From Streptacidiphilus rugosus AM-16 (GTDB lineage Bacteria; Actinomycetota; Actinomycetes; Streptomycetales; Streptomycetaceae), in the NCBI RefSeq assembly GCF_000744655.1, contig NZ_JQMJ01000004.1, forward strand, positions 5,456,001 to 5,520,000: a stretch of 64,000 bases of DNA. The letters run 5' to 3'. Each line of letters opens with the position of its first letter. The stretch's first letter is position 1. Of this stretch, positions 1 to 7,872 are shown one piece after another. The translations under genes and the position numbers were made by a program. The notes beneath the pieces were generated by a model. That model was not told the DNA's origin. It saw nothing but the letters and a program-made list of their open reading frames with translations, and did not search any database.

Positions 1-524
1 GCCTGGGCGGGGTCGGCCTGGCCGTGCTGCAGTCGCTGCGGATCGCCGGGGCCGGGCCGATCGTCGCGGTGGACGTCACGCCCGAGAAGGAGGAGCTGGC
101 CCGCCGCCACGGTGCGACGGACTTCGTCCTGGCCGACGAGCAGACCCCGAAGGCGGTCCGCAGGCTGACCGGCGGCCACGGCGCGGACCACGCCTTCGAG
201 TGCGTGGGCCGCAGCAGCACCATCCGCGCGGCCTGGGGCTCGACCCGCCGCGGCGGCCGGACCACGGTGGTCGGCATCGGCGGCAAGGACGACCAGGTGT
301 CGTTCTCGGCGCTGGAGGTGTTCCACTTCGCCCGCACCCTGACCGCCTGCGTCTACGGCAACGGCGTTCCCGAGCGCGACCTGCCGATCCTGGCCGAGCA
401 CGTCCGGGCGGGCCGCCTCGACCTGGAGGCGCTGATCACCGACAGGATCACCCTGGACGAGATCCCGGCCGCCTTCGACCGGATGGCCAAGGGCCAGGGC
501 GGCCGTTCGCTGGTGGTGTTCTGA
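1..524 (+). CDS. Zinc-type (MDR family) alcohol dehydrogenase, C-terminal part
   Basis: The gene enters from the left edge and 173 codons are visible in frame from base 3, so only the cofactor-binding half and C-terminus are seen. The visible part opens inside the Rossmann nucleotide-binding loop (LGGVGLAVLQ), followed by an acidic strand end (VAVDV) expected for NAD(H) preference. It continues with the family segments GADHAFECVG and GGRTTVVGIGG and ends in LVVF. Spacing fits class III-type or benzyl-alcohol-type dehydrogenases. The catalytic and structural zinc ligands lie upstream of the window, so the substrate cannot be judged. The stop TGA is at 522-524. Confidence 0.85.
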   Translation, partial: LGGVGLAVLQSLRIAGAGPIVAVDVTPEKEELARRHGATDFVLADEQTPKAVRRLTGGHGADHAFECVGRSSTIRAAWGSTRRGGRTTVVGIGGKDDQVSFSALEVFHFARTLTACVYGNGVPERDLPILAEHVRAGRLDLEALITDRITLDEIPAAFDRMAKGQGGRSLVVF

Positions 525-618
525 CCCCCGGTGACGTGCGATGATCACGCGGCACCGTCTGCTGCGCCGCAGCGTCCGATCATCGCGCGTCCCTGGCGCG
601 CCACGGGGGAATCGTTCC

Positions 619-1167
619 ATGGCCTCACTCCGCGCCGCCGCACCCGCGCTCGCGCTCGCCGCCGCCCTGCTCACCGGCTGCTCCACAGCGGCCGGCTCCG
701 CCCCCGCGAAGCCGGCCGCTTTGCCCTCGGCGTCCGCCGCGGTCGCGGCGCTGCCCACCTGCCGCCCCGCCGAGCTGGGGCTGACCGTGACCCCGCTCAG
801 GGCGGCGTTCCCCGCGGGCGGCTTCGCCGTCTTCAAGCTGGTGCTCAGCCACCGGGGTGACGGGCTCTGCAAGGTCGACCTGAGCTTCCGCGGCGGTCCG
901 GCCACCGTGCGCACCGCGGCCGGGGCCCGGGTCTGGTCCAACGGGGACTGCCCCGCCCGCACCGAGCCCGAGTGGCACCCGCTGGCCGCCCGCGGCACCG
1001 CGCCGTACCAGGTCTACGTGCTGTGGAACCACGACCGCTCCAAGCCCGACTGCTCCCCGGGCGCGGCCCCCTCGGTCCAGGCCCCGCCAGGCCGCTACAC
1101 CCTCACCGTGACCGTGGCGGGGTCGGTGGTCTCGGCCCCGGCGGCGTTCGCGCTGAGCGCCTCGTAG
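619..1167 (+). CDS. Secreted lipoprotein, DUF4232-like
   Basis: Predicted 182-residue exported lipoprotein of unknown function. The ATG at 619 is chosen over an upstream in-frame ATG at 541 because it follows a GGGGGA ribosome site by about 8 bases and gives a clean lipoprotein signal: Arg5, a hydrophobic Ala/Leu stretch, and lipobox LLTGC with Cys21 as the lipidated residue. An Ala/Pro/Ser-rich linker follows. The folded part (about residues 47-180) has four cysteines (CRP, GLC, GDC, PDC) that could form disulfides and an immunoglobulin-like beta pattern, as in the DUF4232 family common in Streptomyces. It probably sits on the outer face of the membrane. It stands alone, 15 codons after the dehydrogenase stop. 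Confidence 0.75.
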   Translation: MASLRAAAPALALAAALLTGCSTAAGSAPAKPAALPSASAAVAALPTCRPAELGLTVTPLRAAFPAGGFAVFKLVLSHRGDGLCKVDLSFRGGPATVRTAAGARVWSNGDCPARTEPEWHPLAARGTAPYQVYVLWNHDRSKPDCSPGAAPSVQAPPGRYTLTVTVAGSVVSAPAAFALSAS

Positions 1168-1211
1168 GACCGTCCCGGAGATCGTCTTCCGGGTCGGGCC
1201 CGTCCGAACGG

Positions 1212-1217
1212 TAGAGT
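1212..1217 (+). promoter_or_regulatory. Possible -10 box for prfC
   Basis: TAGAGT lies about 65 bases before the GTG start of the release-factor gene and resembles a Streptomyces housekeeping -10 (TAgnnT). No convincing -35 hexamer is seen. This is pattern matching only. Confidence 0.3.
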
Positions 1218-1280
1218 GGTGCGGTTGCCCCGATTGCCCCGCATCACCGCGGACGACCGCCGAAGGACCTGAGGACCGAC

Positions 1281-2894
1281 GTGAGCACCGACTCCCCCGC
1301 CACCGCCGCCCACGTCCTGCAGGAGGCCTCGCGCCGCCGCACCTTCGCGGTGATCTCGCACCCCGACGCCGGTAAGTCGACGCTGACCGAGGCGCTGGCC
1401 CTGCACGCGCAGGCGATCACCTCCGCCGGCGCGGTCCACGGTAAGGGCGGCCGCCGCGGCGTCACCTCCGACTGGATGGAGCTGGAGCGCGACCGCGGCA
1501 TCTCGGTCACCTCCGCCGCACTGCAGTTCGGGCACCGCGACCACGTGATGAACCTGGTCGACACCCCCGGTCACGCCGACTTCTCCGAGGACACCTACCG
1601 CGTCCTGTCGGCCGTCGACTGCGCGATCATGCTGGTCGACGCGGCCAAGGGCCTGGAGGAGCAGACCCGCAAGCTCTTCTCCGTCTGCCGCCACCGCGGC
1701 GTCCCGGTGATCACCTTCATCAACAAGTGGGACCGCCGGGGCCGCGAGGCGCTGGAGCTGCTGGACGACATCCAGAACATCCTGGAGATCACCCCGGTCC
1801 CGCAGGTCTGGCCGGTCGGCAACGCGGGCAACCTGCGCGGCCTGGTCCAGGCGGACAACACCGACGAGTACCTGAAGTACACCCGCGTCCCCGGCGGCAC
1901 CCACGAGGCCGAGGAGGAGCGGATGGACGCCGCCGCGGCCGGGACCGTCGAGGGCGAGCTGTGGGACACCGCGCTGGAGGAGCTGGAGCTGGCGCTCGAC
2001 TCCGGCCCCGGTTGGGACCCGCAGGCCTTCCGCGAGGGCAAGATCACCCCGGTCTTCTTCGGCTCCGCGCTGACCAACATCGGCGTCCGGCTGCTGCTGG
2101 ACTCCGTGGTCGACCTGGCCCCCTCCCCCGACGCCCGCGAGCTGGCCAACGGCGGCTCGCGCCCGGTCGAGGACGAGTTCTCCGGCGTGGTCTTCAAGAT
2201 CCAGGCCAACATGGACCCGGCGCACCGCGACCGGATCGCCTTCGTCCGCGTCTGCTCCGGCGTGTTCGAGCGCGGCATGAACGTCACCCGCGCGGCCAGC
2301 GGCCGCTCGCTGGCGACGAAGTACGCGCACACGGTCTTCGGCGCGGAGCGGACCGTCGCCGACACCTGCTACCCGGGCGACGTGGTCGGCCTGATCAACG
2401 CGACCGCGCTGCGCGTCGGCGACACCCTCTACGTGGGCAGGAAGGCCGAGTTCCCGCCGCTGCCCGCGTTCGCCCCCGAGCACTTCGCGGTCGCGCGGCC
2501 GAAGGACATCAGCCGCTCCAAGCAGTTCCGCAAGGGCATCTCGCAGCTGGACGAGGAGGGCGTCGTCCAGGTGCTCACCTCGGACCGACGCGGCGACCAG
2601 GCCCCCGTCCTGGCGGCCGTCGGCCCGATGCAGTTCGACGTCGTGCTGCACCGGATGGAGCACGAGTTCTCCTCCCCGATCGCCCTGGACCGGCTGCCCT
2701 ACTCGCTCGCACGCGTCACCGACGCCGAGGGCGCGGCCGTGCTCGACAAGACCCGCCTGGTCACCGGCGAGCCGCTGACCCGCCGCTCGGACGGCGCGAT
2801 CCTGGCGCTCTTCGGCGACAAGTGGCAGCTCAACAGCTTCCTGCGGGGCAACCCCGACGTGCACCTGGAGACCCTGATCGCCACGGCGGACTGA
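1281..2894 (+). CDS. prfC: Peptide chain release factor 3 (RF3)
   Basis: GTPase of 537 residues that removes RF1/RF2 from the ribosome after peptide release. The GTP-binding motifs are all present: HPDAGKSTLTE (G1, residues 27-37), the effector region DRGISVTSAA, DTPGHADF (G3, about residue 94) and NKWDR (G4, about residue 148). A translational-factor domain 2 and the RF3 C-terminal domain (MQFDVVLHRMEHEF) follow. Length fits the RF3 family and is too short for EF-G. The GTG start follows a GAGGACC site. It is monocistronic and ends at a strong hairpin shared with the convergent hydrolase gene. High confidence. Confidence 0.97.
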   Translation: MSTDSPATAAHVLQEASRRRTFAVISHPDAGKSTLTEALALHAQAITSAGAVHGKGGRRGVTSDWMELERDRGISVTSAALQFGHRDHVMNLVDTPGHADFSEDTYRVLSAVDCAIMLVDAAKGLEEQTRKLFSVCRHRGVPVITFINKWDRRGREALELLDDIQNILEITPVPQVWPVGNAGNLRGLVQADNTDEYLKYTRVPGGTHEAEEERMDAAAAGTVEGELWDTALEELELALDSGPGWDPQAFREGKITPVFFGSALTNIGVRLLLDSVVDLAPSPDARELANGGSRPVEDEFSGVVFKIQANMDPAHRDRIAFVRVCSGVFERGMNVTRAASGRSLATKYAHTVFGAERTVADTCYPGDVVGLINATALRVGDTLYVGRKAEFPPLPAFAPEHFAVARPKDISRSKQFRKGISQLDEEGVVQVLTSDRRGDQAPVLAAVGPMQFDVVLHRMEHEFSSPIALDRLPYSLARVTDAEGAAVLDKTRLVTGEPLTRRSDGAILALFGDKWQLNSFLRGNPDVHLETLIATAD

Positions 2895-2900
2895 GCCACG

Positions 2901-2940
2901 CCGCCTCCGTCGCCGGCCCGGGGACCGGCGACGGAGGCGG
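2901..2940. terminator. Bidirectional terminator between prfC and hydrolase
   Basis: Perfect 16-bp inverted repeat: left arm 2901-2916, 8-base loop, right arm 2925-2940. It lies 6 bases after the prfC stop and 37 bases after the end of the convergent hydrolase gene. There is no T-tract, which is usual for actinobacterial hairpin terminators. Confidence 0.85.
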
Positions 2941-2977
2941 AGGCGCGGGCGGAGCGAGCGCCGGGTCAGGACCGGGC

Positions 2978-3832
2978 TCAGCGGCCGTGGCGGTCCAGGA
3001 ACTCGGCGACGGTGCGGGCGAAGAACGCCGGGTCGTCGATCCAGGGGTAGTGACCGGTGGCCGGCTGGACCACGTGCTCGCCGCGCGGGAAGACCGCCGC
3101 GACCTCCGCCGCCACCACCGGACGCGGGCCGCCGTCCAGCTCGCCGGAGAGCACCAGGACCGGGGCGTCGAGCTTCGCGAGCACCTCCCGCACCGCGGCC
3201 GCGTCGGCGAAGGCCTCGGGGGCCGGGTAGGCGTCGGCCGCCTCGTCGTTGCCCAACTCCTCGTTCTCTGCGTCGAAGGCCGCCGCCGCCTCGTCCCAGC
3301 GTCCGAAGCCGAGCCGGGAGAACAGCTCCCACTGCTCGTCCGTGGCCGTCCCCTCGACCACGGCGTCGAACGCCACCACGGCCTCGGGGTACCAGGGCTC
3401 GCGGCTGCGCAGCTCCAGCGCCTCGCGGCGGTGCTCGGGCGTGAAGTCGATCCCGACGGCACGGGCCCGCGAGGTCACCAGCACCAGGGCGCTGATCCGC
3501 TCCGGGTACCGCGCCGCGTAGAGCAGGGCGAGATCGCCGGCCGCGGAGTGCGCCAGCACGTCGAGGCGCTCCAGGCCCAGTGCGGCCCGGAGCGCCTCGA
3601 CGTCGTCGACCTGGCGGTCGACGCGGTAACTGCCGGTGTCCGACGGCTCCTCGGAATCGCCCGTGCCGCGCAGGTCGAGCAGCACGAGCGAGCGTTGCGC
3701 GGTCAGACCGCCGAGGTCGCGCAGATAACTGGACGGCAGCATCGGTCCCCCGGGGAGGCAGACCAGGGGAGCTCCCCTGCCCTCGACGCGGTAGGAGAGG
3801 CGGGTTCCGTCGGATGCGGGAAACGTAGGCAT
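2978..3832 (-). CDS. Alpha/beta hydrolase (proline iminopeptidase-like)
   Basis: Cytoplasmic hydrolase of 284 residues. The oxyanion region is CLPGGPM (residues 25-31), the strand-4 motif is DLRGTGDS (53-60), and the nucleophile elbow is AHSAAGD with Ser96, in the place of the usual GxSxGG. A late Asp lies in SGELDGG and the catalytic His in ATGHYPW near the C-terminus, so the triad looks complete. The overall pattern is closest to proline iminopeptidase or haloalkane-type hydrolases of Streptomyces. The substrate is unknown. It is a single gene, convergent with prfC. Confidence 0.85.
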   Translation of the reverse strand: MPTFPASDGTRLSYRVEGRGAPLVCLPGGPMLPSSYLRDLGGLTAQRSLVLLDLRGTGDSEEPSDTGSYRVDRQVDDVEALRAALGLERLDVLAHSAAGDLALLYAARYPERISALVLVTSRARAVGIDFTPEHRREALELRSREPWYPEAVVAFDAVVEGTATDEQWELFSRLGFGRWDEAAAAFDAENEELGNDEAADAYPAPEAFADAAAVREVLAKLDAPVLVLSGELDGGPRPVVAAEVAAVFPRGEHVVQPATGHYPWIDDPAFFARTVAEFLDRHGR

Positions 3833-3889
3833 GACGGTGATCGTTCCAGTGCGCGGACCGGGCCCGCCACGGATTATCGCCGCGTCGGC

Positions 3890-4261
3890 CTACTGCTTCG
3901 GCAGCACCTGCGCCAGCGCCTCCTCGGTGCGGCCCACGACCGTGGTGCCGTCGTCGGCCGTGATGATCGGACGCTGGATCAGCACCGGGTGCTCCGCGAG
4001 CGCGGCGATCCACCGGCCGCGCGCCGTCTCCTCGCGCGGCCATGCCTGACGGTCCTTCATGCCGAGCTCCCTGGCCACCTCCTCGTCGGTACGGGTGATG
4101 TCCCACGGCTCCAGACCGAGCCGTCCGAGCACCTCCTCCAGCTCCGCCTCGGTGGGCGGCTCCTCCAGGTAGCGGCGGACGGTGTACTCCGCTCCGGCCT
4201 CGTCCAGCGCGCCGACGGCGACGCGGCACTTGCTGCACCGGGGGTTGATCCAGATCTCCAT
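3890..4261 (-). CDS. ArsC/Spx-family reductase-like protein
   Basis: Thioredoxin-fold protein of 123 residues of the ArsC/YffB/Spx family. It begins with NPRCSKCR, where the first Cys matches the catalytic Cys of glutaredoxin-linked arsenate reductases. This copy also has a second Cys three residues later. The family motif QRPIITADDG, which carries the conserved Arg near residue 95, is present. No arsenite pump or ArsR gene is adjacent, so a role in arsenate reduction is uncertain. It may be a general thiol reductase. The start ATG is at 4261 and the gene is divergent from pnuC with an 88-base gap. Confidence 0.8.
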   Translation of the reverse strand: MEIWINPRCSKCRVAVGALDEAGAEYTVRRYLEEPPTEAELEEVLGRLGLEPWDITRTDEEVARELGMKDRQAWPREETARGRWIAALAEHPVLIQRPIITADDGTTVVGRTEEALAQVLPKQ

Positions 4262-4349
4262 GCGGCCAGCCTACGCGCGGCCCGACCAGGGACTTGCCCG
4301 TGGTCGCGGCGACCGTTATCGTCACTCTGACATTAATCGGAGGACCGTC

Positions 4350-4994
4350 ATGGACGTGCTCAACCACGTGCTCTTTCATCTCGGACAGGACGCCGTCACC
4401 TGGGCCGAACTGCTCGGCTTCGTGACCGGCGCGGTCTGCGTCTGGCTCTGCGTCCGGGCCACGATCTGGAACTTCCCGATCGGCATCGCCAACAACGTCT
4501 TCTTCCTCGCGCTGTTCTGGAACGCCGCGCTCTACGCGGACGCGGTGCTGCAGATCGTCTACCTGCTGCTCGGGGCCATCGGCTGGTGGCAGTGGCTGCA
4601 CGACGGCGGCCGGCGCACCCGCCGCGCCATGGGCCACGCCGCGCCGCGCACCCTGCTGGTGCTGCTCGCCCTGGTCGTCCCCGCCACCTGGGGACTGACC
4701 CTCGTCCTGGAACGGGCGCACGACATCGCGCCCTTCTGGGACGCCCTCACCACCGCGCTGTCGCTGGCCGCGCAGTGGCTGCTGAACGCCAAACAGCTGC
4801 AGAACTGGTACTTCTGGATCGCCGCCGACCTGGTCTACATCCCCCTCTACGCCGTCAAACGGCTCGACCTGACCGCCGTCGTCTACGTGCTCTTCCTGGC
4901 CCTGTGCCTGGTCGGGCTGCGCGACTGGCGGCGCGAGCTGCGCGGCGCGCCGGCGGCGGGCCTCGCGGCGACCGGAGCGGCGGTCCGGGCATGA
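4350..4994 (+). CDS. pnuC: Nicotinamide riboside transporter PnuC
   Basis: Membrane protein of 214 residues with about seven hydrophobic helices. It carries the PnuC signatures WNFPIGIANNVFF and YLLLGAIGWWQW, plus a late NWYFWIAADLVYIPLY. PnuC mediates facilitated uptake of nicotinamide riboside, which is trapped by phosphorylation inside the cell. The ATG at 4350 was chosen because CGGAGGACC precedes it at the right distance. Upstream in-frame codons overlap the promoter region. Its TGA overlaps the ATG of nadR by 4 bases, so kinase and importer are translationally coupled, which matches substrate trapping. Confidence 0.93.
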   Translation: MDVLNHVLFHLGQDAVTWAELLGFVTGAVCVWLCVRATIWNFPIGIANNVFFLALFWNAALYADAVLQIVYLLLGAIGWWQWLHDGGRRTRRAMGHAAPRTLLVLLALVVPATWGLTLVLERAHDIAPFWDALTTALSLAAQWLLNAKQLQNWYFWIAADLVYIPLYAVKRLDLTAVVYVLFLALCLVGLRDWRRELRGAPAAGLAATGAAVRA

Positions 4995-6106
4995 CCGAGC
5001 GCTTCCGGCACGGACTGGTCATCGGCAAGTTCTATCCCCCGCACGCGGGCCATCACTTCCTGATCCGCAGCGCCGCCGACTCCTGCGCGTCCGTGACCGT
5101 CGTGGTGATGGCCGCGGACGTCGAGTCGATCCCGCTGCACGAGCGCGTCTCCTGGATCGCCGAGCACTGGGCCGGGGAACCGCAGGTCCGGGTGGCAGGC
5201 GTGGTGGACAACCTCGACGTGGACTTCGACAGCGAGGAGATCTGGGCCGGGCACGTGGCGCTGATGCGGGAAGGGGTCCGGCTGGCCGGTCACCCCGCGC
5301 CGGTGGACGCCGTGTTCAGCTCGGAACCCTACGGGTCCGAACTCGCCGACCGCTTCGACGCCGCCGCCGTGCTGCTCGACACCGGCAGGGACACCTTCCC
5401 GGTCTCCGGCACCAAGGTGCGCGCCGACCCGGTCGCCGCCTGGGACCAGATCGAACCGCCGGTCCGGGCCTGGCTGGCCCGGCGCGTGGTGGTCCTGGGC
5501 GCGGAGTCGACCGGCACCACCACCCTCTCCCGCGACCTGGCCGCCGCGCTCAGGACCAGGGGCGGCGCCCACGGCGGCACCCGCTGGGTGCCCGAGTACG
5601 GCCGCGAACTGACCGCGGCCAAGCTGGCCTCGGCACGGGGGCGCGCCCGCGGCCTGGGCCTCCCCGAGCCCAGCGTCTTCGACATCGACTGGGACGACAG
5701 CGACTTCGACCTGGTCTGCCGCCGCCAACTGCAGGCCGAGCAACGGGCCGCCCGCGACGGCGGACCGGTGCTGGTCTGCGACACCGACGCGCTGGCCACC
5801 ACGGTGTGGCAGGAGCGCTACCGCGGAGCGGTCACCGACTCCGTCCGGGCCTTCGCCGCCGCCGTGCCGCCCCGGGCGCTGTACCTGCTGACCTCGCCCG
5901 AGGGCGTCGCCTTCGACGACGACGGCCTGCGCGACGGCGAGGAACTGCGCCCGTGGATGACCGGCCGCTTCCGCGAGGTCCTGGCCGCGCAGGACGTCCC
6001 GTGGCTGGAGCTGACCGGCGACCGCGAGCAGCGGCTCACCGCCGCGCTGGCGGCCGTGGACCGGATCCTCGCGGACGGCCGGCGGCTGGCCGACCCGCTC
6101 GGCTGA
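4991..6106 (+). CDS. nadR: NadR-like NMN adenylyltransferase / ribosylnicotinamide kinase
   Basis: Bifunctional NAD-salvage enzyme of 371 residues. The N-terminal nucleotidyltransferase domain has GKFYPPHAGHH (residues 12-22) with the HxGH signature, and FPVSGTKVRAD (about 136-146), matching the ISGTxIR motif. The C-terminal half is the kinase-like domain with GAESTGTTTL (about 173-182), LVCDTDA and LLTSPEG. The Walker A lysine is replaced by Thr, which is unusual. There is no N-terminal helix-turn-helix, unlike the enterobacterial NadR repressor. ATG overlaps the pnuC stop. Expected reactions: nicotinamide riboside to NMN, then NMN plus ATP to NAD. Confidence 0.9.
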   Translation: MTERFRHGLVIGKFYPPHAGHHFLIRSAADSCASVTVVVMAADVESIPLHERVSWIAEHWAGEPQVRVAGVVDNLDVDFDSEEIWAGHVALMREGVRLAGHPAPVDAVFSSEPYGSELADRFDAAAVLLDTGRDTFPVSGTKVRADPVAAWDQIEPPVRAWLARRVVVLGAESTGTTTLSRDLAAALRTRGGAHGGTRWVPEYGRELTAAKLASARGRARGLGLPEPSVFDIDWDDSDFDLVCRRQLQAEQRAARDGGPVLVCDTDALATTVWQERYRGAVTDSVRAFAAAVPPRALYLLTSPEGVAFDDDGLRDGEELRPWMTGRFREVLAAQDVPWLELTGDREQRLTAALAAVDRILADGRRLADPLG

Positions 6107-6193
6107 GACGGGCCGGTGGCGGGCGTGGGAACAGCCGCGGTGCGGAGCCGGTTGCCAGAGGGCAGGAGAACCTGATCATCGAAGGAGCGTCAG

Positions 6194-6508
6194 ATGTCCG
6201 TCGTCGTCACCGCCGTCGTCCACCCCAGGCCGGGGCTGCTGGAGGAGGCCCTGGCCACCTACGCCCGCCACATCGACGCGGTCCACGCCGAGCCCGGCTG
6301 CGAGCTGTACGCGCTGCACACCGACGGCGCCTCGATCGTCATCATCGAGAAGTGGGCGAGCCAGGCGGACCTGGACGCGCACGCCACCGGTGAGGTGATG
6401 GCGCAGCTGGGCCCTGAGCTGAACGCCCTGCGCGACCGGCCCGCCGACGTGGCCGTCCTGGAGCCGCGCCCGGCGGGCTCGGACGCCGGCGGCAAGGGCG
6501 CGCTGTAG
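6194..6508 (+). CDS. Antibiotic-biosynthesis-monooxygenase (ABM) domain protein
   Basis: Small 104-residue ferredoxin-fold dimeric protein of the YgiN/ABM superfamily. Visible pattern: VTAVVHPRPGLLEEALATYA, then EPGCELYALH and a mid-protein SIVIIEKWASQADLDAH, which is the characteristic core of these proteins. Members include quinol monooxygenases and polyketide tailoring enzymes. Here there is no biosynthetic neighbour, so a housekeeping quinone or redox role is as likely. A GAAGGAG site sits 6 bases before the ATG. Seven bases separate its stop from the convergent LysR gene. Confidence 0.85.
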   Translation: MSVVVTAVVHPRPGLLEEALATYARHIDAVHAEPGCELYALHTDGASIVIIEKWASQADLDAHATGEVMAQLGPELNALRDRPADVAVLEPRPAGSDAGGKGAL

Positions 6509-6515
6509 GGCGGCC

Positions 6516-7403
6516 TCACACCCGGGCCGGTTCCCTGAGCGGGGCGCAGTGGCGCAGCAGTTCGCGCAGGGCCGGGCCGACGGTGGTGGGCCAGAGGAGC
6601 GCCAGCAGGGCGGGCGTGTCCGCGTCGGCGATCGGCAGGACCCTGAGTCTGCCCTCGCAGAGCCCGCTCAAGGACTCCGAGAGGACGGCCGCGCCGAGGC
6701 CCCGCTGGGCCAGGTCGGCGATCGCCGGGGGCGCGCTGGCCTGCATCGCGACGAGCGGGCGCAGGCCGCGGGCCGCGCAGGCCTCGTCCAGCGCGGCGCG
6801 GATGCCCGTCCCCTGCGGCATGCAGACCAGCGGGTAGCCGCAGAGTTCGTCGAGGGTCACCCCGTCGCGCTCCGCCAGCGGATGGCCCGGCGGGACGGCG
6901 GCGATCAGCCGTTCGTCGACGAGGGCGTGGCCGCCGAGGCCGGCCGGCAGCGCTCCCACCAGACCGGTCAGCGCCAGGTCCAGCTCCCCTGCTCTGACCC
7001 GTTCGACCAGGCGGTCGGAGGCGTCCTCCACGAGCGAGACCTCGATGCCCGGGTGCGCCCGGTGGAACGAGGCCAGCGCCTCGAAGAACGGCGTGATGGT
7101 GCAGCCGCCGACCATGCCGACCAGCAGGCGGCCCCGCAGCAGGCCGCTGACCTCGTCCACGGACTGCCGCAGCGCGTCCGCCCCGGCGAGCACGGCCCGC
7201 GCGTGGACGAGCGCGGCCCGACCGGCGTCGGTGAGCGCGGCCGCGCGGGCCGAGCGGTCGAAGAGCTGCGCGCCGAGGTCCTGCTCCAACTGCCGGATCT
7301 GCGCGCTCACGCCCGACTGGCTGATGTGGACGCGCTCGGCGGCCCGGGTGAAGTTGGCCTCCTCGGCGACCGCGACGAAGTACTCGAGCTGCCTCAGTTC
7401 CAT
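6516..7403 (-). CDS. LysR-family transcriptional regulator
   Basis: Regulator of 295 residues. The N-terminal winged helix-turn-helix spans residues 1-60 (LRQLEYFVAVAEEANFTRAA, then SQSGVSAQIRQLE), followed by a periplasmic-binding-like effector domain (about 90-290) with GMVGGCT and FEALASFHRAHPGIEV. It is divergent from the NTF2-like gene across a 103-base gap containing an inverted repeat, so it most likely controls that gene and itself. The effector is unknown. Confidence 0.92.
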   Translation of the reverse strand: MELRQLEYFVAVAEEANFTRAAERVHISQSGVSAQIRQLEQDLGAQLFDRSARAAALTDAGRAALVHARAVLAGADALRQSVDEVSGLLRGRLLVGMVGGCTITPFFEALASFHRAHPGIEVSLVEDASDRLVERVRAGELDLALTGLVGALPAGLGGHALVDERLIAAVPPGHPLAERDGVTLDELCGYPLVCMPQGTGIRAALDEACAARGLRPLVAMQASAPPAIADLAQRGLGAAVLSESLSGLCEGRLRVLPIADADTPALLALLWPTTVGPALRELLRHCAPLREPARV

Positions 7404-7424
7404 GACTGAAGATTCTAGCTCTCA

Positions 7425-7440
7425 CAACAACCAGCTGTTG
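7425..7440. promoter_or_regulatory. Candidate LysR operator
   Basis: CAACA-N6-TGTTG, a perfect 5-bp inverted repeat, lies in the short gap between the LysR gene and the divergent NTF2-like gene, 22 bases from the LysR start codon. LysR proteins usually bind such interrupted dyads (T-N11-A type) in the shared promoter. The assignment is inferred from position and symmetry. Confidence 0.4.
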
Positions 7441-7506
7441 GACTTCTGATCGACACCGCTCGAGAATGGAAGCAGAGCAAGAGACCCCAGTTCACAGGGA
7501 GTTGTG

Positions 7507-7872
7507 ATGACCGACCGCGAGCGCGCCCACCGCCCCGAGGACCTGACCCGCCTCTTCGTCGAGCGGGCCAACGCCGGCGACGCGGCCGGCATCGCCGCCC
7601 TCTACGAGGAGGACGCCGTGATGGCCTACCCGGCCGGCAGCCTGACCGTGGGCCGCGCGGCGATCCAGGCGCTGTGGGAGAAGGTGCTGGCCCACGCCCC
7701 GACCTTCCAGCCGGAGACGCCCCTGCCCACCCTGGTGAGCGGCGACCTCGCGCTCACCTCCACGCCGCCGCGCGACGGCAGCGGGGCCCGCGCCCAGGTG
7801 GTGCGCCGGCAGCCGGACGGCACCTGGCTCCGGGTGCTCGACCAGCCGGAGTTCGTCACCCCGCAGCGGTGA
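7507..7872 (+). CDS. SnoaL/NTF2-like protein (DUF4440 type)
   Basis: Protein of 121 residues with the cone-shaped SnoaL/NTF2 fold pattern: an N-terminal helix with DLTRLFVERANAGDAAGIAA, YEEDAVMAYP, GRAAIQALWEKVL, then beta strands ending VRRQPDGTWLRVLDQPE. Such proteins are small-ligand binders, isomerases or detoxification factors. No catalytic assignment is possible. ATG at 7507 follows AGGGAG; an adjacent in-frame GTG at 7504 is possible. It is divergent from the LysR gene, and its last 17 bases overlap the end of the convergent MprF-like gene. Confidence 0.85.
   Translation: MTDRERAHRPEDLTRLFVERANAGDAAGIAALYEEDAVMAYPAGSLTVGRAAIQALWEKVLAHAPTFQPETPLPTLVSGDLALTSTPPRDGSGARAQVVRRQPDGTWLRVLDQPEFVTPQR

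Noticed and set aside
3890-4261. Arsenic-resistance operon
   Set aside because: Only the ArsC-like protein is present; no ArsR, ArsB or Acr3 gene is nearby.
1095-4721. Very long minus-strand open frame across prfC and neighbours
   Set aside because: It is a GC-skew shadow frame opposite well-supported genes; its translation is low-complexity Arg/Gly/Pro with no domain.
7504-7506. GTG start for the NTF2-like protein one codon upstream
   Set aside because: Cannot be excluded, but ATG 7507 has better spacing to AGGGAG.
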